Assembly (NCBI GenBank): GCA_040219085.1
Contig: JAVJTC010000023.1
Coordinates: 1 to 64,000 of the forward strand
DNA: 64,000 nt
Direction of reading: 5' to 3'
Origin: Acidimicrobiales bacterium
GTDB taxonomy: Bacteria > Actinomycetota > Acidimicrobiia > Acidimicrobiales > JAVJTC01
Numbering within the stretch: the stretch's first letter is position 1; each line of letters starts with the position of its first letter. This document shows, one piece after another, positions 54,170 through 62,742 of this stretch. The position numbers and the translations under genes were made by a program. Under the pieces are notes generated by a model, which saw only the letters and a program-made list of their open reading frames with translations, did no database searches and was not told where the DNA came from.

Positions 54170-55482
54170 CGGCGCACCACAGCGACGATGACGGCTGTGA
54201 CGGCGGCGCAGAGCACCGTCGCTGCCGTGACGGCGAGAGCGTCCTGACGGCGCGCTCGTCGACGGGCCCGGGAATAGGGGATTCGCGTGAAGGTGACCAT
54301 CGTGTAGAGCGGAACGTAGTACCGCGGCGCCAGGCGGTGCGCCATGCGGCGCAGCGCGGCGAGAACCAGGAACCAGCGGGAGCCGACGTGGTCACGCATC
54401 TCGACGAAGTTGTCCATCGCCAGCGACGCGAGCGCATCGGTGTCCACCCGTCGTCGTGAGAAGGCGGTGAAGGCGTCACCGCGCCCGCCGTCCGCGAGTA
54501 GGTCACACAGAAGGGTCACGTCTTCGAGAGCGGCGTTCGCCCCCTGCCCGTAGAAGGGCACGACGGCGTGGGCGGCGTCACCCACGAGGACGACCCGGTC
54601 GTCGACGTTCCACGGGGCGGTCCTCACCGAGACGAGCCCCGACGCCGGGTTCGCCTCGTACTGCTCCGCCAGGTCGTCGCCGATCGCCTGGGCGGCGTCT
54701 GCGAAGAGCTCGGCGAATACGCGGGTCACGTCGGCGGGGGTCACGGAGCCGAAGCTGACGGGACCCTCGTGGGGCCAGAACAGCGTGGCTGTGAAACTCC
54801 CGTCCGTGTTGGGCAGGGCGATCAGCATGTGCGTACCACGCGGCCAGATGTGGAGGACCTCGGGCTCGAGGCGGTGAGTACCATCGGTTCCGGCCGCGAT
54901 GGTGAGCTCCTTGTAGCCGTGGCTGATAGCGGTGACCTCGTCGACCATCAGGCCGCGGTCGGCGAGGTCCCGGCGGACGCCGGAGAAGGCACCGTCCGCA
55001 GCGAAGAGAGCGTCAGCGTGGTGTGACCCCGCGTCAGCGGCCGCGACGCCGTAGCCGACGCGGCCGCTGTCGGATGTCAGGTCGATGCCGTGGACCCGCT
55101 CAGCGAAACGGAGCTGTGTTCGGGGGCTGGCGTCGGCGAGGTCGATCAGGGTCACACCGAGCTCGTCGCGGTCCACGGACAGGAGGTGCTCGGCCGGTGT
55201 GGTCCCGTAGGGCTGGCGCGTCAGCGTGCCGTCGACGGCGTGTATCAGCCGGGCCCGCATCGGTACCGCCCGGGCACGGACGTGGTCGGCGAGCCCGACA
55301 CGTTCGAGCGCGTCGAGGCCCCGCGTGGACAACGCGAGGTTGATCGAGCGTCCTTCGCCGCGTGGACCGCGACGGGGGTCGTCTCGGCGCTCGTGCACCG
55401 TGACGTCGTGGCCGGCCTGCCCCAGTCGTGCGGCGAGCAGCGCGCCCGTGAGGCCAGCGCCTGCGACCGCGTAGCGGCTCAC
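54166..55482 (-). CDS. kmo: kynurenine 3-monooxygenase with C-terminal membrane anchor
   Basis: A 438-residue FAD monooxygenase. Seen: dinucleotide motif VAGAGLTGALLAARLGQAGH, RSINLALSTRG typical of KMO, and VVLVGDAAHAVVPFYGQGANAALED (FAD motif). A hydrophobic helix at about 413-435 (ALAVTAATVLCAAVTAVIVAVV) ends the protein, like the outer-membrane anchor of eukaryotic KMO. It makes 3-hydroxykynurenine. GTG overlaps the RNase stop. Confidence 0.93.
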   Translation of the reverse strand: MSRYAVAGAGLTGALLAARLGQAGHDVTVHERRDDPRRGPRGEGRSINLALSTRGLDALERVGLADHVRARAVPMRARLIHAVDGTLTRQPYGTTPAEHLLSVDRDELGVTLIDLADASPRTQLRFAERVHGIDLTSDSGRVGYGVAAADAGSHHADALFAADGAFSGVRRDLADRGLMVDEVTAISHGYKELTIAAGTDGTHRLEPEVLHIWPRGTHMLIALPNTDGSFTATLFWPHEGPVSFGSVTPADVTRVFAELFADAAQAIGDDLAEQYEANPASGLVSVRTAPWNVDDRVVLVGDAAHAVVPFYGQGANAALEDVTLLCDLLADGGRGDAFTAFSRRRVDTDALASLAMDNFVEMRDHVGSRWFLVLAALRRMAHRLAPRYYVPLYTMVTFTRIPYSRARRRARRQDALAVTAATVLCAAVTAVIVAVVRR

Positions 55483-56924
55483 GCGAGGGAGAACCGGAGG
55501 CGCCGGGCGCCGGGATCGGCGAGGTCGAGCCGCAGGCCCACCCGGGAGCCCGGTGTCGCTGCGAGTGTGTCCACCGTGGTGACCACGGCAGGGTGGTCGA
55601 GCTGCACGACGGTGGAGTCCCCGCGGTTCTCGAGCACGGTCGCCGAGAAGATCTCACCGACCCGGCCCTCCAGTACCGCGGCCTCCATGTAGTCGACCTG
55701 AGCGCGGTGCAGGGCGGCGGCGCGCCGCCGGGCGCCCGACACCGTGTCGGGGAGTCCGTCGAGGGCCGCGAGCACCCACTCGGGTACCGGTCGACCCTCG
55801 GCCGAGGCGATCAGGATCTCGTTCGCGTAGCGGTCCGACAGGCGTCGGAGCGGGGCAGTCACGTGGGCGTAGGGACCGGCCAGCGCGTAGTGGTCGATGT
55901 CGCCGTGGACCGCGCCCTCCTGGAAGGCCATGTATCCGGCGCCCCGCAGCGCCCGGGCGCACCGGTACATCAGAGCGAGTTCGGTGGGCTTCGTGACGTC
56001 GAGACGCCGCACGAGTTCGGGATAGTCCGTCTCCGCGCTCCAGGTGACTCCCAGCGCCCGTGCGTCCTCGCGCAGCGCGTCGATGGTGGCGGGTTCGGGT
56101 CGGGGCAGAGTCCGGAGGACTCCGGTGCCGATCTCGAGCATCATCGCGGCGGCGGCGGCGCCCGTCAGCAGCGAGATCTGGGCGTTCCACTCCTCGATCG
56201 CGAGGGGAGCGTCGTAGTGCAGGACGTAGCCGGCGGGCGTGTGCCGGATCTCCTGGTCGGGCAGCCGCAGGTCGACGGCGCCCCGGTCGGCCTGGCGAGC
56301 GGCCCGGACGCGGCCGATGGTTGCGACGGCGCTGAGGGCGTCGTCCGCTCCTCCGGAATCGAGCAGGTTCTGAGCCTCGCGGTAGCCGACCGCGCGCCGG
56401 TTACGGACGGTGGCGCGCTCGACGTGGACGCCGCGCACGCCGACGTCGGCGTCGAGATCGAACGTCCACAGGACCGCAGGGCGGTCGGTGCCGGGGAACA
56501 GGGAGGCGATCTTTTCGCTGAGAACCTCGGGGTGGAGCGGAGTGCGTCGATCCGGGGAGTAGAGGGTGACTCCCCGGGCGTGGGTCTCGGCGTCGATGAT
56601 TCCGCCCGGCGTGACGAATGCGGCCGGGTCGGCGATCGCGTACCAGAGCCGATACCCGCCACCCACACGGCGCGCGGCGACGGCCTGGTCGATGTCGAGG
56701 CTGCCGGCCGGGTCTATCGAAATCAGGGGCAGGTCGCGGGCGTCGCGCCGGGTCGAGCGTTCGGCGCCCGGCGGCATCCGGGGCCCCTCCGACGCGGCTG
56801 ACGCGGCGGCGTCGGCGACGTCGTTGGGGAATCGTGTGGGCACCCGCAGCTCTGCCCGGATCGCCTTGAACCCGGCTTCGAGGGCGCGGTCGCTCTGGTG
56901 GAGCGTGAGCCGGCCGAGTTGCAC
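55479..56924 (-). CDS. RNB-domain exoribonuclease (RNase II/R family)
   Basis: A 481-residue RNB protein. The catalytic motif reads ISIDPAGSLDIDQAV, with Asp71, Asp77 and Asp79 but Gln80 where E. coli RNase II has its fourth aspartate; the form DPPGSxDLDQA is remembered as common in actinobacterial relatives. YMAFQEGAVHGDIDHYALAGPYAHVTAPLRRLSDRYAN is the second conserved block. N-terminal cold-shock domains are missing; a short C-terminal S1-like barrel may be present. GTG 56924 follows the upstream stop by one base. Confidence 0.87.
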   Translation of the reverse strand: MQLGRLTLHQSDRALEAGFKAIRAELRVPTRFPNDVADAAASAASEGPRMPPGAERSTRRDARDLPLISIDPAGSLDIDQAVAARRVGGGYRLWYAIADPAAFVTPGGIIDAETHARGVTLYSPDRRTPLHPEVLSEKIASLFPGTDRPAVLWTFDLDADVGVRGVHVERATVRNRRAVGYREAQNLLDSGGADDALSAVATIGRVRAARQADRGAVDLRLPDQEIRHTPAGYVLHYDAPLAIEEWNAQISLLTGAAAAAMMLEIGTGVLRTLPRPEPATIDALREDARALGVTWSAETDYPELVRRLDVTKPTELALMYRCARALRGAGYMAFQEGAVHGDIDHYALAGPYAHVTAPLRRLSDRYANEILIASAEGRPVPEWVLAALDGLPDTVSGARRRAAALHRAQVDYMEAAVLEGRVGEIFSATVLENRGDSTVVQLDHPAVVTTVDTLAATPGSRVGLRLDLADPGARRLRFSLA

Positions 56925-56925
56925 G

Positions 56926-59445
56926 TCAGGTGCCGGGGGTGCGGGTGGCGCGGAGCCGACGCAGACCCTGGTCGGGACCGCCCGACGTCGACGCGAGTCG
57001 TCCACGCGCGGCCAGGACCGTGATCCGGTCGGCGCTCACGAGGACGGGAGCGAGTTCCAGCTCCACCAGCTCGGGAACCGCGTCGGCGAGCGCACTGACC
57101 CGGTGGACCAGTTCTGCGAGGTGATCTGTGTCGGCGCCGCGCCACAGATCGCGCTTGCGGGGTCCCGCCGCGGCGGTGGGCGCGGCGATCAGCTCGGCCG
57201 CGTCGATGTCGGTGAGCGGCACCGTCGCGAGGGATCGTTCCTCACCCTCTCCCAGGTGGGACCCGAGCGTGAAGACCACGTGGGGGCCGAAGGTCCTGTC
57301 GCTCACCACGCCGAGCGCACACTCGACACCGACCGGGTCGCCGGCGAGGGGGAGGACCTCCGGGGCCACTTCGATGCCGACCGTGCGGAGCAGGTCGCGT
57401 AGAACGGCACCGGGGAGTCGCCGGTCTCCGTGTTCGGTGTGTGCTGACGCTGCGAGTCTGCGCGCGTCGGCGGCGTCGACCCGGTCCAGATCGGGCACCT
57501 CGCCGAGGGGGCGGTGCCGCCAGGCGACGTGGGCTGCGATGAGGCCGAGAGCCACGGCGGGGCTCTCGGGGAAGTCGAAGACCGGCACGGCCCGCCCGTC
57601 GACGGTCGGGATGACCGCACCGAGGTCACCGGCGAGGAAGCAGGCCAGGACCGTCTTGTCGGGTCGGGCAGTCGAGGCGGTGCGGATGGCGTCGGCGACG
57701 GCCTCGTGGTCCCCTGCGAGCGGGTCCGTGTAGACGACGATGACCGTGTCGGTGCGGTTGTCGGCGAGGACGTGTTCGAGGGCGACCTGGTAGTGCGCCG
57801 GTGACGCCGCCCGGCCCAGGTCGACCGGGTTGGTCACATCCGGGGCGTCGGGGAGGGCTTCCCGCAGTGCCGCCACTGCCTCCTCGCCGAGGTGGTGGAC
57901 GTCGAGGCCCGCTCCGAGACATGCGTCCGCGGCGAGGATGATGGGCCCGCCGCTGTTGCCGACGATGGCCACGCGGCGTCCCGCCGGTATCGGTTGGTTG
58001 TCGAGGACCCGGGCGACTTCGACGAGTTGCTCGAGAGTCGGGACCCGGATGATCCCGGCCTGGCGGAACAGTGTCTCGGCGAGGTCGTCGTTGGTGATGC
58101 GCTCGCCGATGGTCGAGGGCGTTCCCGATCGGGGGCCGCTGTGGCCGCCCTTCACCGCCACGATCGGCTTTGTGCGCCCGATCCTGCGTGAGATGCGCGA
58201 GAACTTCCGGGGGTTGCCGAAGGACTCGACGTAGAGGAGGATCACGCGCGTGTTCGGGTCGTCCTCCCACCACTGGAGAAGGTCGTTGCTCGACACGTCG
58301 GCCTTGTTGCCGAGCGACACGAACGACGAGAAGCCGAGACCCTGTTCGCGGGCCCGATCGAATATCGCCACCGCGAGGGTCCCGGACTGCGATGCGAGCG
58401 CGACCGATCCGGGAAGCGGCTGTTTCGGCGAGAACGTCGCCGCGAGGCGCACGCCGGGAGCGGTGCTGACGAGCCCCATCGAGTTGGGACCGATCATCCG
58501 CATGCCGTGGCGGCGGACGCGCTCGGCCAACTCGGATTCGAGCCGGGCCCCTTCAGGCCCCGTCTCGGCGAATCCCGCGGAGATCACGAGGACGGCCGGG
58601 ACACCCGCTGCGGCACAGTCGTCGATCACGCCGATGACGTCAGGGGCCGGCACGGCGACGACGGCGAGGTCGACCGCCTCGTCGATCTCTCCCACCGACG
58701 GGTACGTGCGCACGCCCAGGACGCTCTCGGCGCTGCGGTTCACGGGGTGCACGGTGCCCTCGTAGCCACCGTTGAGGAGATTGCGCAGGACCGCGTGACC
58801 GATGGAGTCCTCGCGCCGACTGGCTCCGACGACGGCCACGCTGCGGGGTTGGAGGATCGGCTCGATGGACGCGGCGTCTGCGTCGTGCTCACGGGCCGAG
58901 ACGCTGTCGGGGTCGATGGTCGAGATGTCGATGGCGACGTCCCAGATGCCACCCTCGAGGGCCCGGCTCACGCGGAACCCGGCGAGTTCGAACACCCGCA
59001 GCATCCGGACGTTGTCGCCGAGGGTCTCGGCGTGGAAGCGCGTGATGCCCCGGGAGCGGGCGTACGCCGCGAGGTGCTCGAGCAGGAGTGTGCCCAGGCC
59101 CCGGTCCTGGTGGGCGTCGGCGACGGTGAAAGCGACCTCGGCGCTGCCACGCGTGGTCTCCCAGTCGTAGGTGGCGATCCCGATGATCTCGTCCTCGTGT
59201 TCGGCCACCACCGCGTGGTGTCGGTCGTGGTCGATGTCCACTGCGGCGGCGATCTCGGCGCCGCCTGGTCTGTGGGTCGAGAAGAACCGGTCGTGGAGCG
59301 TTCTCTCCGACAGGCCGTCGGAGAACCGTCGCAACGCCTCGATGTCGTCGCCGACGAGGGGCCTGATGCGCACCACTCCGCCGTCGTGTGCGACGGCGTC
59401 CACCGCCCATTCGCCTAGGTCGTCGCCGGATCGAGGTCTGTCCAC
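56926..59445 (-). CDS. GNAT fused to NDP-forming acyl-CoA synthetase-like domains (Pat-like)
   Basis: An 839-residue fusion. GNAT domain about 25-175 (VAFTVADAHQDRGLGTLLLEHLAAYARSRG); CoA-binding domain about 198-290 (RSVAVVGASRREDSIGHAVLRNLL); succinyl-CoA-ligase-like domains about 345-640 (GSVALASQSGTLAVAIFDRA, FVSLGNKADVSSNDLL, VAIVGNSGGPIILAADA). The C-terminus (about 700-835) keeps only the end of an ATP-grasp domain. GNAT is N-terminal, opposite to E. coli Pat. A protein-lysine acyltransferase role is inferred. First gene of the operon; GTG 59445. Confidence 0.85.
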   Translation of the reverse strand: MDRPRSGDDLGEWAVDAVAHDGGVVRIRPLVGDDIEALRRFSDGLSERTLHDRFFSTHRPGGAEIAAAVDIDHDRHHAVVAEHEDEIIGIATYDWETTRGSAEVAFTVADAHQDRGLGTLLLEHLAAYARSRGITRFHAETLGDNVRMLRVFELAGFRVSRALEGGIWDVAIDISTIDPDSVSAREHDADAASIEPILQPRSVAVVGASRREDSIGHAVLRNLLNGGYEGTVHPVNRSAESVLGVRTYPSVGEIDEAVDLAVVAVPAPDVIGVIDDCAAAGVPAVLVISAGFAETGPEGARLESELAERVRRHGMRMIGPNSMGLVSTAPGVRLAATFSPKQPLPGSVALASQSGTLAVAIFDRAREQGLGFSSFVSLGNKADVSSNDLLQWWEDDPNTRVILLYVESFGNPRKFSRISRRIGRTKPIVAVKGGHSGPRSGTPSTIGERITNDDLAETLFRQAGIIRVPTLEQLVEVARVLDNQPIPAGRRVAIVGNSGGPIILAADACLGAGLDVHHLGEEAVAALREALPDAPDVTNPVDLGRAASPAHYQVALEHVLADNRTDTVIVVYTDPLAGDHEAVADAIRTASTARPDKTVLACFLAGDLGAVIPTVDGRAVPVFDFPESPAVALGLIAAHVAWRHRPLGEVPDLDRVDAADARRLAASAHTEHGDRRLPGAVLRDLLRTVGIEVAPEVLPLAGDPVGVECALGVVSDRTFGPHVVFTLGSHLGEGEERSLATVPLTDIDAAELIAAPTAAAGPRKRDLWRGADTDHLAELVHRVSALADAVPELVELELAPVLVSADRITVLAARGRLASTSGGPDQGLRRLRATRTPGT

Positions 59446-59543
59446 CCACCCAGTTTCGCGTCCCGCGGCCGTCGGGGACGAAACAGACCCTGACGCATTC
59501 CGACTCGAAGGCGTGTGCGATCCTTGGAGCGGGAGGTCCGCCC

Positions 59544-59927
59544 GTGACCGAGAAGTTCTTTCCATACCGCATCGACGAACGCTGGAGCCGCATGGCGCGC
59601 CTCTTCGGGTTCCGTCCCGGCGTCGACGGGGTGACCGTCGACGACGACACGTTCGTGGCCACCTACGGGGGCAAGCGTGTCGAGGTTCCCCGGGCCGGGA
59701 TCGACGGTGCGCACATCACCCGGGACTACACCTGGTACAAGGCGGTCGGCACGAGGCTGTCCTTCGTGGACGACGGCCTCACGTTCGGCACCTGCACCGA
59801 CGGTGGCGTATGCGTGCACTTCGCCCCGAGGATTCCCAAGGTGATCGGTTTCCGGGACCACTCGGCGCTGACGGTCACCGTCGAGGACCTCGAAGGACTC
59901 GTGGCCGAGCTCGACCCGCCCGGGTGA
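59544..59927 (+). CDS. conserved hypothetical protein, 127 residues
   Basis: A small beta-rich protein (VTEKFFPYRIDERWSRMARLFGF at the N-terminus, then WYKAVGTRLSFVDDGLTFGTCTDGGVCVHFAPRIPKVIGF). It has two cysteines, a plausible ribosome-binding site GGGAGG seven bases before the GTG, and good codon use. No family was recognised; a PH-like or SRPBCC-like fold is imaginable but not shown. It overlaps the lipoprotein gene by GTGA and diverges from the GNAT-fusion gene. Confidence 0.7.
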   Translation: MTEKFFPYRIDERWSRMARLFGFRPGVDGVTVDDDTFVATYGGKRVEVPRAGIDGAHITRDYTWYKAVGTRLSFVDDGLTFGTCTDGGVCVHFAPRIPKVIGFRDHSALTVTVEDLEGLVAELDPPG

Positions 59928-61144
59928 CCGGTCTGCGACGCGCAGCGGCCGCGTGCGCGGTCGCTGCGGTTCTCGCCGCGTGCGGTTCCTCGTCGGGTTC
60001 CCCCGAGCCCGCAGGGGGCGCCGGGTCCGCCGATGGGGGGCCGACCGCACCTTCTCCCGGGGCCACGGTCGCCTCCGAGGGCCCGCCGGCCGGTCTGCGC
60101 CGTGTGCCCGTGACCGGGACGGGCAACTCCACCACGCCGGGGCGGGCGGCCCTGGTCGGTGGTGAGGCGCGCCGGGTCGGGGTGGGCGTCGCTCCGGTGC
60201 GGCTTCTGGTGGTCGACGGGGAGACACCCGGGTTCGTCGTGATCGGTGACGACGGCTCGGTCGCCGGCGTGGACGTGGACGTGGTCGGTGCGCCGGTCGT
60301 GGATCCCGCGGGAGAACCGGTCACGGCTGTCGCCGCTGGTGCGGGCTCGGCCGAAATCGTGGGATGGGAGCTGCCCGATCTGGGCGACCATGTCCCTCTT
60401 TACGACGCCACCCCGACGGTGTCGTCGGACGGCGCCGTCGCCGTCCTCGCCGACGGCACAGACCGTTACCCCCACGGCATACTCGGCGATCCGCTCGAGG
60501 CCGCCACGTTGGTGATCGTGCACCTCGATGGTGATCTCACCGTCATCGAGGCGCCCGCACCTGGCGTGTTCGAGGATCTGCGTCCGACGTGGGCCGACGT
60601 CGACGGCGACGGGACCGACGAGGTCCTCGTGACCTTCAGCGGCGGGGGAGCGGGGGCCCAGGTGGTCGCATACGAATCCGATGGCACGGTGTCGACGGCT
60701 ACGCCGGCCATCTCGACGCCCAACCGGTGGCGCCACCGGATCGCAGTCGCGCCGCTCGGCGCCGACGGGAGGGCCGTCTACGTCGAGGTCATCACGCCCC
60801 ACATCGGCGGAGATCTGACGCTGCGGGTGGCTGCGCCCGAGGGTCTCGTGCGCACCGACCGCGCCGCCCCGTACGGCAGTCATGCGATCTTCTCGCGTGA
60901 ACTCGACGGGGGTCAGGTCTTCGACGCGGACGGTGACGGAGAACTCGAGATCGTGGTGCCGGCGCAGGACCGTCGCTCGCTCGTCGTCTTCGATGTCGTC
61001 GACGGTGAACTCGCGGGCTCGTCGACCGTCGATCTCGGCGGGGAGTTGGCCACGGGGATCGCGATCGCCCGGGGAGGCGCCGGCGCGCTCTCGGTGGCCG
61101 TCGGGATCACCGACGGCACGGTCCTGGTCTGGGACGGCGCCTGA
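59924..61144 (+). CDS. lipoprotein with FG-GAP/VCBS-like repeats
   Basis: A 406-residue secreted lipoprotein: signal peptide RRAAAACAVAAVLAACGSS with the lipobox LAAC (Cys20), a Gly/Ala/Pro-rich tether to about 60, then a predicted beta-propeller-like domain with calcium-loop repeats WADVDGDGTDEVLV (about 222-235) and FDADGDGELEIVV (about 332-344), typical of FG-GAP proteins. Function unknown; surface binding is likely. Coupled to the preceding small gene. Confidence 0.8.
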   Translation: MTGLRRAAAACAVAAVLAACGSSSGSPEPAGGAGSADGGPTAPSPGATVASEGPPAGLRRVPVTGTGNSTTPGRAALVGGEARRVGVGVAPVRLLVVDGETPGFVVIGDDGSVAGVDVDVVGAPVVDPAGEPVTAVAAGAGSAEIVGWELPDLGDHVPLYDATPTVSSDGAVAVLADGTDRYPHGILGDPLEAATLVIVHLDGDLTVIEAPAPGVFEDLRPTWADVDGDGTDEVLVTFSGGGAGAQVVAYESDGTVSTATPAISTPNRWRHRIAVAPLGADGRAVYVEVITPHIGGDLTLRVAAPEGLVRTDRAAPYGSHAIFSRELDGGQVFDADGDGELEIVVPAQDRRSLVVFDVVDGELAGSSTVDLGGELATGIAIARGGAGALSVAVGITDGTVLVWDGA

Positions 61145-61156
61145 CCGACGTGTCCG

Positions 61157-61615
61157 TCAGGCGGCGACGCGTCGTCCGCTGACGAGGCGGTGCAGCCGGT
61201 GGATCACGCCGACCGGCTCGGCGAACATCATCGGGCACGCTCCGTCGACGACGTCGATTCCGGCGGACCGGCACATCTCGACGGCTTCGGCGGAGACAGC
61301 GCCCTGGCCGGCACCGCGATGGAGCCATACGCGTGGCACGCCGCGGGTGATGCAGTCCCGGACGACGTCGGGTGCCTCGAGGGCGTCGACCATCACGAGC
61401 ACACCGTCGAGGGGATCCTCGATGTCGATGACCGAGGCTGCGCAGCGGTCACCCTCGAGGGTCGACGCGAACGGGTTGACGGGTACGACGTCGCGGTCAC
61501 CGGCGCGTAGGTGCCGGTAGACGGAGTTGGTGAACGACCGGGGTTCACGGGAGACGCCGACCACCGCGATGCGGCGTGCGGTGAGGAAGGCGTCGATGCT
61601 CGTACGCGAAGCCAT
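61157..61615 (-). CDS. CoA-binding domain protein
   Basis: A 152-residue single-domain protein of the CoA_binding_2 family: RRIAVVGVSREPRSFTNSVYRHLRAGDRDVVPVNP (Rossmann CoA-binding fold) and GVPRVWLHRGAG, DGACPMMFAEPVG. AGGAGG lies six bases before the ATG. Such stand-alone domains are common and of unclear function; it may bind CoA or an acyl-CoA as a sensor. Confidence 0.88.
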   Translation of the reverse strand: MASRTSIDAFLTARRIAVVGVSREPRSFTNSVYRHLRAGDRDVVPVNPFASTLEGDRCAASVIDIEDPLDGVLVMVDALEAPDVVRDCITRGVPRVWLHRGAGQGAVSAEAVEMCRSAGIDVVDGACPMMFAEPVGVIHRLHRLVSGRRVAA

Positions 61616-61716
61616 GGCAGGCCTCCTTCGGACTGACTTCCCCTCATCGTCGGCCCGCACGGCCTGCGCGGCCAGGGACCATCGGCCCGCCGCCGGGCCC
61701 GGTCTTTCCGGAACGG

Positions 61717-62595
61717 TCAGTCCGGCAGCGGCACCCGGTCGCTCTCGCCGGCGATGCGACCCAGGCGGTTCTCCCTCCAGAGCCCCTCGGCCCGCTCGAT
61801 GAGCGCGAGGTCGCTGGCAACGAAGTTCCAGCGGATGTGGCGGGGTCCCTCGAGGGGTTCTCCGCCGAGGATGACAGCGTGGGCCGGGCCGTCCACGGCG
61901 CGTAGCCGTGGCGCGGAGCCCGGCACCAGGACGACCAGTTGGCGGTCCGAGAACACGTCGTCGCCGATCGCGACCTTTCCCGAGATCAGCTGGACGGCCA
62001 ACTCCTCGTGGTCCGGTGTCACGCGATGGCTCGCGCCGTCGTCCAGGCGAAGGTCGGCCTGGACGAGGGGGGACGACACCGTGACGGGTGAGCTCAGGCC
62101 CGAGTAGTCGCCGATCAGCACCCGCAGTTGGGCGCCCCCGACGTCGCGGAAGGGGAGTTCCTCCACGTCGCGGTGTTCGAAGTCGGGCGCACACTGTTCG
62201 GATTCGCGCGGCAGCGCCACCCAGGTCTGCAGGCCGTGGACGCGTCCTCCGGATCCCCGCAGATCGGGAGGCGTGCGTTCGGAGTGGACGATGCCGCGGC
62301 CGGCGGTCATCCAGTTGACGTCACCGGGCCGGACCCGCTGCACGGTCCCGAGCGAGTCCCGGTGTAGGACGGTCCCTTCGAAGAGGAGGGTGACGGTTGC
62401 GAGTCCGATGTGGGGATGGGGCGGCACGTCGATGCCCGTACCCGGCGCGAACTCGAAGGGACCCATGATGTCGGCGAAGACGAAGGGGCCCACGAGGCGG
62501 CGGAGCCGGTAGGGGAGGGTTCGTGCGACGGTCATCCCCGGGCCGAGCTCGCGCCGTCGTGCGTCGATGACGAGGTCGATCGTGTCGGCGCCCAT
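61717..62595 (-). CDS. pirin family protein (bicupin)
   Basis: A 292-residue pirin. Metal-binding N-terminal cupin: PPHPHIGLATVTLL, HRDSLGTVQ and the diagnostic GDVNWMTAGRGIVHSE (His56, His58, His101 and Glu-type ligands by homology); C-terminal cupin about 160-280. Bacterial pirins can act as quercetinases or modulate enzymes. It diverges from the TetR gene next to it by about 150 bases. Confidence 0.92.
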   Translation of the reverse strand: MGADTIDLVIDARRRELGPGMTVARTLPYRLRRLVGPFVFADIMGPFEFAPGTGIDVPPHPHIGLATVTLLFEGTVLHRDSLGTVQRVRPGDVNWMTAGRGIVHSERTPPDLRGSGGRVHGLQTWVALPRESEQCAPDFEHRDVEELPFRDVGGAQLRVLIGDYSGLSSPVTVSSPLVQADLRLDDGASHRVTPDHEELAVQLISGKVAIGDDVFSDRQLVVLVPGSAPRLRAVDGPAHAVILGGEPLEGPRHIRWNFVASDLALIERAEGLWRENRLGRIAGESDRVPLPD

Positions 62596-62742
62596 GGGCG
62601 TCCAACCTAGTGGGACCTCTACCGGGTACGGGTGCCCCCGATGACTGCAATGCGGTTGGTGCCGACAGCGTGATCTTCGGCGGAGACCCGGTCGGTCAGT
62701 ATAATGACTGACAGTCAGTCGTCAACGGGATAGTGTGACGGA
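62596..62742. promoter_or_regulatory. pirin-tetR divergent intergenic region
   Basis: A 147-bp region holding promoters for both directions, with a near-consensus -10 and a TetR-type operator described next. Confidence 0.5.
62695..62720 (+). promoter_or_regulatory. TetR-type operator overlapping a TATAAT promoter
   Basis: GACTGAC-A-GTCAGTC (62706-62720) is a perfect 15-bp palindrome. A further half-site GTCAGT lies at 62695-62700, giving an overlapping inverted pair with ACTGAC (62707-62712). A consensus -10, TATAAT, occupies 62700-62705. Transcription would start around 62711, so repressor binding would block the tetR promoter: classic autoregulation. Confidence 0.65.

Noticed and set aside
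59171-59923. Upstream extension of the lipoprotein frame
   Set aside because: It is antisense to the GNAT fusion and lies in a different frame over the 127-residue gene; the lipobox signal peptide sets the start at 59924.
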